A stretch of DNA of 64,000 nucleotides from Kitasatospora cineracea (GTDB lineage: Bacteria > Actinomycetota > Actinomycetes > Streptomycetales > Streptomycetaceae): the NCBI RefSeq assembly GCF_003751605.1, contig NZ_RJVJ01000001.1:2294001-2358000 (forward strand). The letters run 5' to 3'. This document shows, in pieces, positions 61,099-64,000 of the stretch. The position numbers were made by a program, and so were the translations under genes. Each line of letters starts with the position of its first letter. Positions within the stretch are counted from its first letter, which is position 1. Below the pieces are notes generated by a model, which saw nothing but the letters and a program-made list of their open reading frames with translations, was not told the origin of the DNA and did not search any database.

Positions 61099-61132
61099 GC
61101 GGGGGCCCGGGGCCGAGGCCCCGGGCCCCCGC
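61099..61132 (+). terminator. Terminator after the M20 gene
   Basis: A perfect 16-bp stem (61099-61114 with 61117-61132), starting 14 bases after the stop and before the BMP promoter region. Confidence 0.88.
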
Positions 61133-61291
61133 ACTTCGGCGCGGCACCTTCTCGGCCTTCGGGAGGGGGGCGTACCGTGGTGGCCCGATACCAGCCGGTA
61201 ATGAACATCGGGTTGATCATGTGTGCGGCTATGTCTGGATTTGCCTGGGCGTACGACCACATTTTGATAACAACCCGGGTGCCTCCGCAGG

Positions 61292-61324
61292 CCGTAACAC
61301 AACCGTGTTCTACGCGCGTTACGG
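61292..61324. promoter_or_regulatory. Inverted repeat upstream of the BMP lipoprotein gene
   Basis: CCGTAAC (61292-61298) and GTTACGG (61318-61324) flank a smaller AACAC-AACC-GTGTT hairpin. The 150 bp before them are AT-rich for this genome, with TTGATA at 61264. It lies 47 bp before the start. Probable promoter and operator of the transport operon. Confidence 0.42.
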
Positions 61325-61370
61325 TGGCGCTCGACCACGCCAACCGGGTGTGTGAGAAGGAGAAACTCCC

Positions 61371-62429
61371 TTGCGCCGTTCACTCAAGCTCGCCGCGGTC
61401 GTGCTCTCGGGTTCCCTGGGCATCGCCTCGCTCGCCGCCTGCGGCGCAAAGAGCACCGACGACAAGTCCTCGGCCGGTGCCGGGGCCTCCGGTTTCAAGG
61501 TCGGCATGGCCTACGACATCGGCGGCCGCGGCGACCAGTCCTTCAACGACTCCGCCGCGCGCGGCCTGGACAAGGCCAAGAACGAGCTGGGCGCCACCGT
61601 GAACGAGGCCGAGGCCAAGTCCGGCGAGTCCGAGAGCGACCGCGAGCAGCGCCTCAAGTCCCTGGTGACCAGCGGCTTCAACCCGATCATCGCGGTCGGC
61701 TTCGCCTACCAGGACGCGGTGGACAAGGTCGCGGCGGAGAACCCGAACGTCAACTTCGCGATCATCGACTCCGCGGCGGCCGACCAGCCGAAGAACGTCA
61801 CCTCGCTGACCTTCTCCGAGGAGCAGGGCTCCTACCTGGCCGGCGTGGCCGCGGCCAGCAAGTCGAAGACCAACCACATCGGCTTCATCGGTGGCGTGCA
61901 GTCCGAGCTGATCAAGAAGTTCGAGGCCGGCTACACCGCGGGCGCCAAGTCGGTGAACTCCGGCATCACCATCGACGTCACCTACCTGAGCACCCCGCCG
62001 GACACCTCCGGCTTCGCCGACCCGGGCAAGGGCAAGCAGGCCGCCCAGGGCCAGCTCGACAAGGGCGCCGACGTCATCTACTCGGCGGCCGGCTCCTCCG
62101 GCACCGGCGCGATCGAGGCCGTCTCCACCGCCGCCGGCGACAAGTGGGCCATCGGCGTCGACTCCGACCAAGCCAAGCAGCCGGCCCTGGAGAAGTACAA
62201 GACCCACATCCTCACCTCGATGGTCAAGAACGTGGACACCGCGGTGTTCACCTACATCAAGTCGGCCAAGGACGGCAACGTGCTGACCGGCGTGAAGAAC
62301 TTCGACCTCAAGGAGGGCGGCGTCTCGCTGTCCGTCACCGGCGGCTACATCGACGACCTCAAGGCGAAGCTCGACGCCGCCACCCAGCAGATCACCAGCG
62401 GCCAGACCACGGTCCCGACCGCCCCGTAA
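61371..62429 (+). CDS. BMP-family ABC transporter substrate-binding lipoprotein
   Basis: A 352-aa lipoprotein. Signal peptide RRSLKLAAVVLSGSLGIASL with lipobox LAAC. The periplasmic-binding fold has VGMAYDIGGRGDQSFNDSAA, VGFAYQDAVDKVAAENPNVN and FSEEQGSYLAGVAAASKSK, which are typical of Bmp/PnrA-type nucleoside receptors. TTG 61371 follows AAGGAG eight bases away. It delivers nucleosides (or related sugars) to the ATPase coded next and presumably to permeases beyond the window. A hairpin separates it from the ATPase gene, which may raise its relative expression. Confidence 0.94.
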   Translation: MRRSLKLAAVVLSGSLGIASLAACGAKSTDDKSSAGAGASGFKVGMAYDIGGRGDQSFNDSAARGLDKAKNELGATVNEAEAKSGESESDREQRLKSLVTSGFNPIIAVGFAYQDAVDKVAAENPNVNFAIIDSAAADQPKNVTSLTFSEEQGSYLAGVAAASKSKTNHIGFIGGVQSELIKKFEAGYTAGAKSVNSGITIDVTYLSTPPDTSGFADPGKGKQAAQGQLDKGADVIYSAAGSSGTGAIEAVSTAAGDKWAIGVDSDQAKQPALEKYKTHILTSMVKNVDTAVFTYIKSAKDGNVLTGVKNFDLKEGGVSLSVTGGYIDDLKAKLDAATQQITSGQTTVPTAP

Positions 62430-62495
62430 GGACGGCAGCGGCCCGCCGCACCCCGCCCCCACCGGGCGGCGGACCGGCGGGCCCACCGGATCGCA

Positions 62496-62547
62496 CGGCA
62501 GGGGCCCGGACGGATGCGCCCAGGCGCGCCCGCCCGGGCCCCTGCCG
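62496..62547 (+). terminator. Hairpin between BMP protein and ATPase genes
   Basis: CGGCAGGGGCCCGG (62496-62509) pairs with 62534-62547; the 24-nt loop holds GCGCCCAGGCGC. As a partial terminator or mRNA stabiliser it would favour the binding protein over the ATPase. Confidence 0.65.
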
Positions 62548-62657
62548 GTTCCGTCCCCACCGCCGCACCACGCCCCGGCCCCGCGGCGCGGCTCCTCCCG
62601 GGTTTCCCCCTGAGCCCTCAGCGCGACGAAGCGCCCGACGACCAGCAGGAGATCGCC

Positions 62658-64000
62658 ATCACCCCCTCCGACTCCGTCCCGACGGACGGCACCCCCCGCG
62701 CGGGGACGGCGACACCTGCCGTCGAACTGCGCGGCATCACCAAGCGCTTCCCCGGCGTGGTGGCCAACCACGACATCGACATCACCGTGCAGCGGGGCAC
62801 CGTCCACGCGCTGATGGGCGAGAACGGCGCGGGCAAGTCCACCCTGATGAAGATCCTCTACGGGATGCAGAAGCCGGACGAGGGCACCATCGCCATCGAC
62901 GGCGAGCGGGTGGAGTTCTCCACCCCCGCGGACGCCATCGCACGCGGCATCGGGATGGTCCACCAGCACTTCATGCTGGCCGACAACTTCACCGTCTGGG
63001 AGAACATCGTCCTGGGCGGCGAGAGCCTGTACGGCATCGGCGCCAAGGCCAAGGCCCGGATCCGCGAGCTCTCCGACCAGTACGGCCTGGGCGTCAGGCC
63101 GGACGCGCTGGTCGAGGACCTGGGCGTGGCCGACCGGCAGCGCGTCGAGATCCTCAAGGTGCTCTACCGCGGCGCCCGGATCCTGATCCTGGACGAGCCG
63201 ACCGCGGTCCTCGTCCCGCAGGAGGTCGACGCGCTGTTCGACAACCTGCGCGAGCTCAAGGCCGAGGGCGTCACCGTCATCTTCATCTCGCACAAGCTGC
63301 ACGAGGTGCTCTCGGTGGCCGACGCGATCAGCGTGATCCGCCGCGGCACCACCGTCGGCGACGCCGACCCGCGCGAGGTGACCGCCCGCCAGCTCGCCGA
63401 GCTGATGGTCGGCGCCGAACTGCCCTCCCCGGAGAGCCGCGAGTCCACCGTCACCGACACCGAGATGCTCCGGGTCGAGGGCCTGCGGATCGCCAAGCCG
63501 GACGCCGAGGGCGTCGAGCGGATCGTCCTGGACGACGTCTCGCTGCGGATCCGCAAGGGCGAGATCCTCGGCATCGCCGGCGTCGAGGGCAACGGCCAGG
63601 CCGAACTGGTCGAGGCCATCATGGGCATGCTGCCGCTGGACGCCGGCACCGTCGTGCTGGACGGCGCCGACCTGACCCGCACCCTGACCCGGACCCGCCG
63701 CGAGGCCGGCATCGGCTACATCCCCGAGGACCGGCACCGGCACGGCCTGCTGCTGGAAGCCCCGCTGTGGGAGAACCGGATCCTCGGCCACGTCACCGAG
63801 CGGCCCAACTCCAAGGGCGTGCTGCTCGACCTGGTCGGCGCCCGCGCCGACACCCAGCGGATCGTCGAGGAGTACGACGTCCGCACCCCCGGCATCGAGG
63901 TCACCGCGGCCTCGCTGTCCGGCGGCAACCAGCAGAAGCTGATCATCGGCCGGGAGATGAGCCACTCCCCGAAGCTGCTGATCGCCGCCCACCCCACCCG
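62658..64000 (+). CDS. ABC transporter ATP-binding protein, BMP/nucleoside type (partial, 3' end beyond window)
   Basis: At least 447 residues. The first NBD has VELRGITKRFPGVVANHDI, Walker A MGENGAGKST, Q-loop GMVHQHFMLADNFTVWEN, signature LGVADRQRVEILK and Walker B ILILDEPTAVL. The second NBD has the degenerate P-loop GVEGNGQ and LSGGNQQKLIIGRE before the window ends. Tandem NBDs of this kind drive nucleoside/sugar uptake with BMP receptors. No ATG, GTG or TTG lies in frame upstream of the first strand. AGGAG (62647-62651) points to ATC 62658, so I annotate this unusual start; CTG 62610 has no ribosome site. Confidence 0.9.
   Translation, partial: MTPSDSVPTDGTPRAGTATPAVELRGITKRFPGVVANHDIDITVQRGTVHALMGENGAGKSTLMKILYGMQKPDEGTIAIDGERVEFSTPADAIARGIGMVHQHFMLADNFTVWENIVLGGESLYGIGAKAKARIRELSDQYGLGVRPDALVEDLGVADRQRVEILKVLYRGARILILDEPTAVLVPQEVDALFDNLRELKAEGVTVIFISHKLHEVLSVADAISVIRRGTTVGDADPREVTARQLAELMVGAELPSPESRESTVTDTEMLRVEGLRIAKPDAEGVERIVLDDVSLRIRKGEILGIAGVEGNGQAELVEAIMGMLPLDAGTVVLDGADLTRTLTRTRREAGIGYIPEDRHRHGLLLEAPLWENRILGHVTERPNSKGVLLDLVGARADTQRIVEEYDVRTPGIEVTAASLSGGNQQKLIIGREMSHSPKLLIAAHPT

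Noticed and set aside
61380..63992. Long minus-strand frame opposite the BMP lipoprotein and ATPase genes
   Set aside because: The plus strand encodes clear Walker, signature and lipobox motifs; the minus frame is compositionally biased and runs through the hairpin.

Overview
The window is a G+C-rich actinomycete chromosome segment, best matched by Streptomycetaceae (Streptomyces or Kitasatospora). The evidence is the strong third-position GC bias, GTG/TTG starts, GTGA/ATGA overlaps, and the core gene order pcrA - sucCD - perM - purNH - folD - mdh - trpS - sdhCDAB - BMP transporter. A SCO4848-family membrane protein, a Scr1/WhiJ-type regulator with a DUF397/BldB domain, and a 2'-5' RNA ligase-like protein after trpS also fit. 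I see no tRNA, rRNA, CRISPR array or insertion sequence. All functional names come from motifs and recalled family knowledge, not from database searches.

Layout. 1-660: the C-terminal tail of PcrA and a stand-alone B12-binding mutase subunit. 744-11702: a five-gene module (DUF5691, SWIM zinc finger, MoxR-like AAA+, DUF5682, VWA), related to the E. coli yehLMPQ type. It is split by a four-gene polymorphic-toxin cassette (4038-6634: WXG100-like protein, HNH-type toxin, two SUKH immunity proteins). A 44-aa basic ORF precedes DUF5691. 12047-17084: sucCD, a membrane-anchored HTH regulator and perM. 17265-22871: an accessory block with an ABC exporter, a two-component system, a three-gene small-protein operon, and a Scr1-DUF397 fusion protein. 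22937-30311: a membrane protein, purN-purH, an RDD protein, a DUF2752 protein, folD, a DUF3017 protein and mdh. 30383-35077: a GT-C glycosyltransferase, a CNNM/CorC protein, trpS and a 2H phosphoesterase.

35133-44523 is a cell-surface block: two TagF-like glycerophosphotransferases (one fused to a GT2 domain), a GT2 enzyme, a YihY/BrkB membrane protein and a methyltransferase. It probably makes or modifies a teichoic-acid-like wall polymer. 44585-49425 holds a D,D-carboxypeptidase, the SCO4848-family protein, a secreted FG-GAP protein and a polytopic membrane protein. 49513-52930 is the succinate dehydrogenase operon. It shares the TCA cycle with sucCD and mdh, so three TCA steps are coded here. 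53176-57203 has a lipoprotein, an OHCU decarboxylase-like protein, an SDR and the large subunit of a B12-dependent acyl-CoA mutase, the probable partner of the small subunit at 253. The end has an S53 protease, an M20 amidohydrolase and a BMP-family ABC uptake system, cut by the window edge.

Non-coding structure. Nearly all convergent gene pairs are separated by strong hairpins. One hairpin repeat family (core GTTCCCCGCGCCCC) recurs between genes. Several genes have a -10-like hexamer 6-8 nt before the start codon, which suggests leaderless mRNAs. Two genes appear to use non-standard start codons (CTG at 54463, ATC at 62658) behind good ribosome binding sites.
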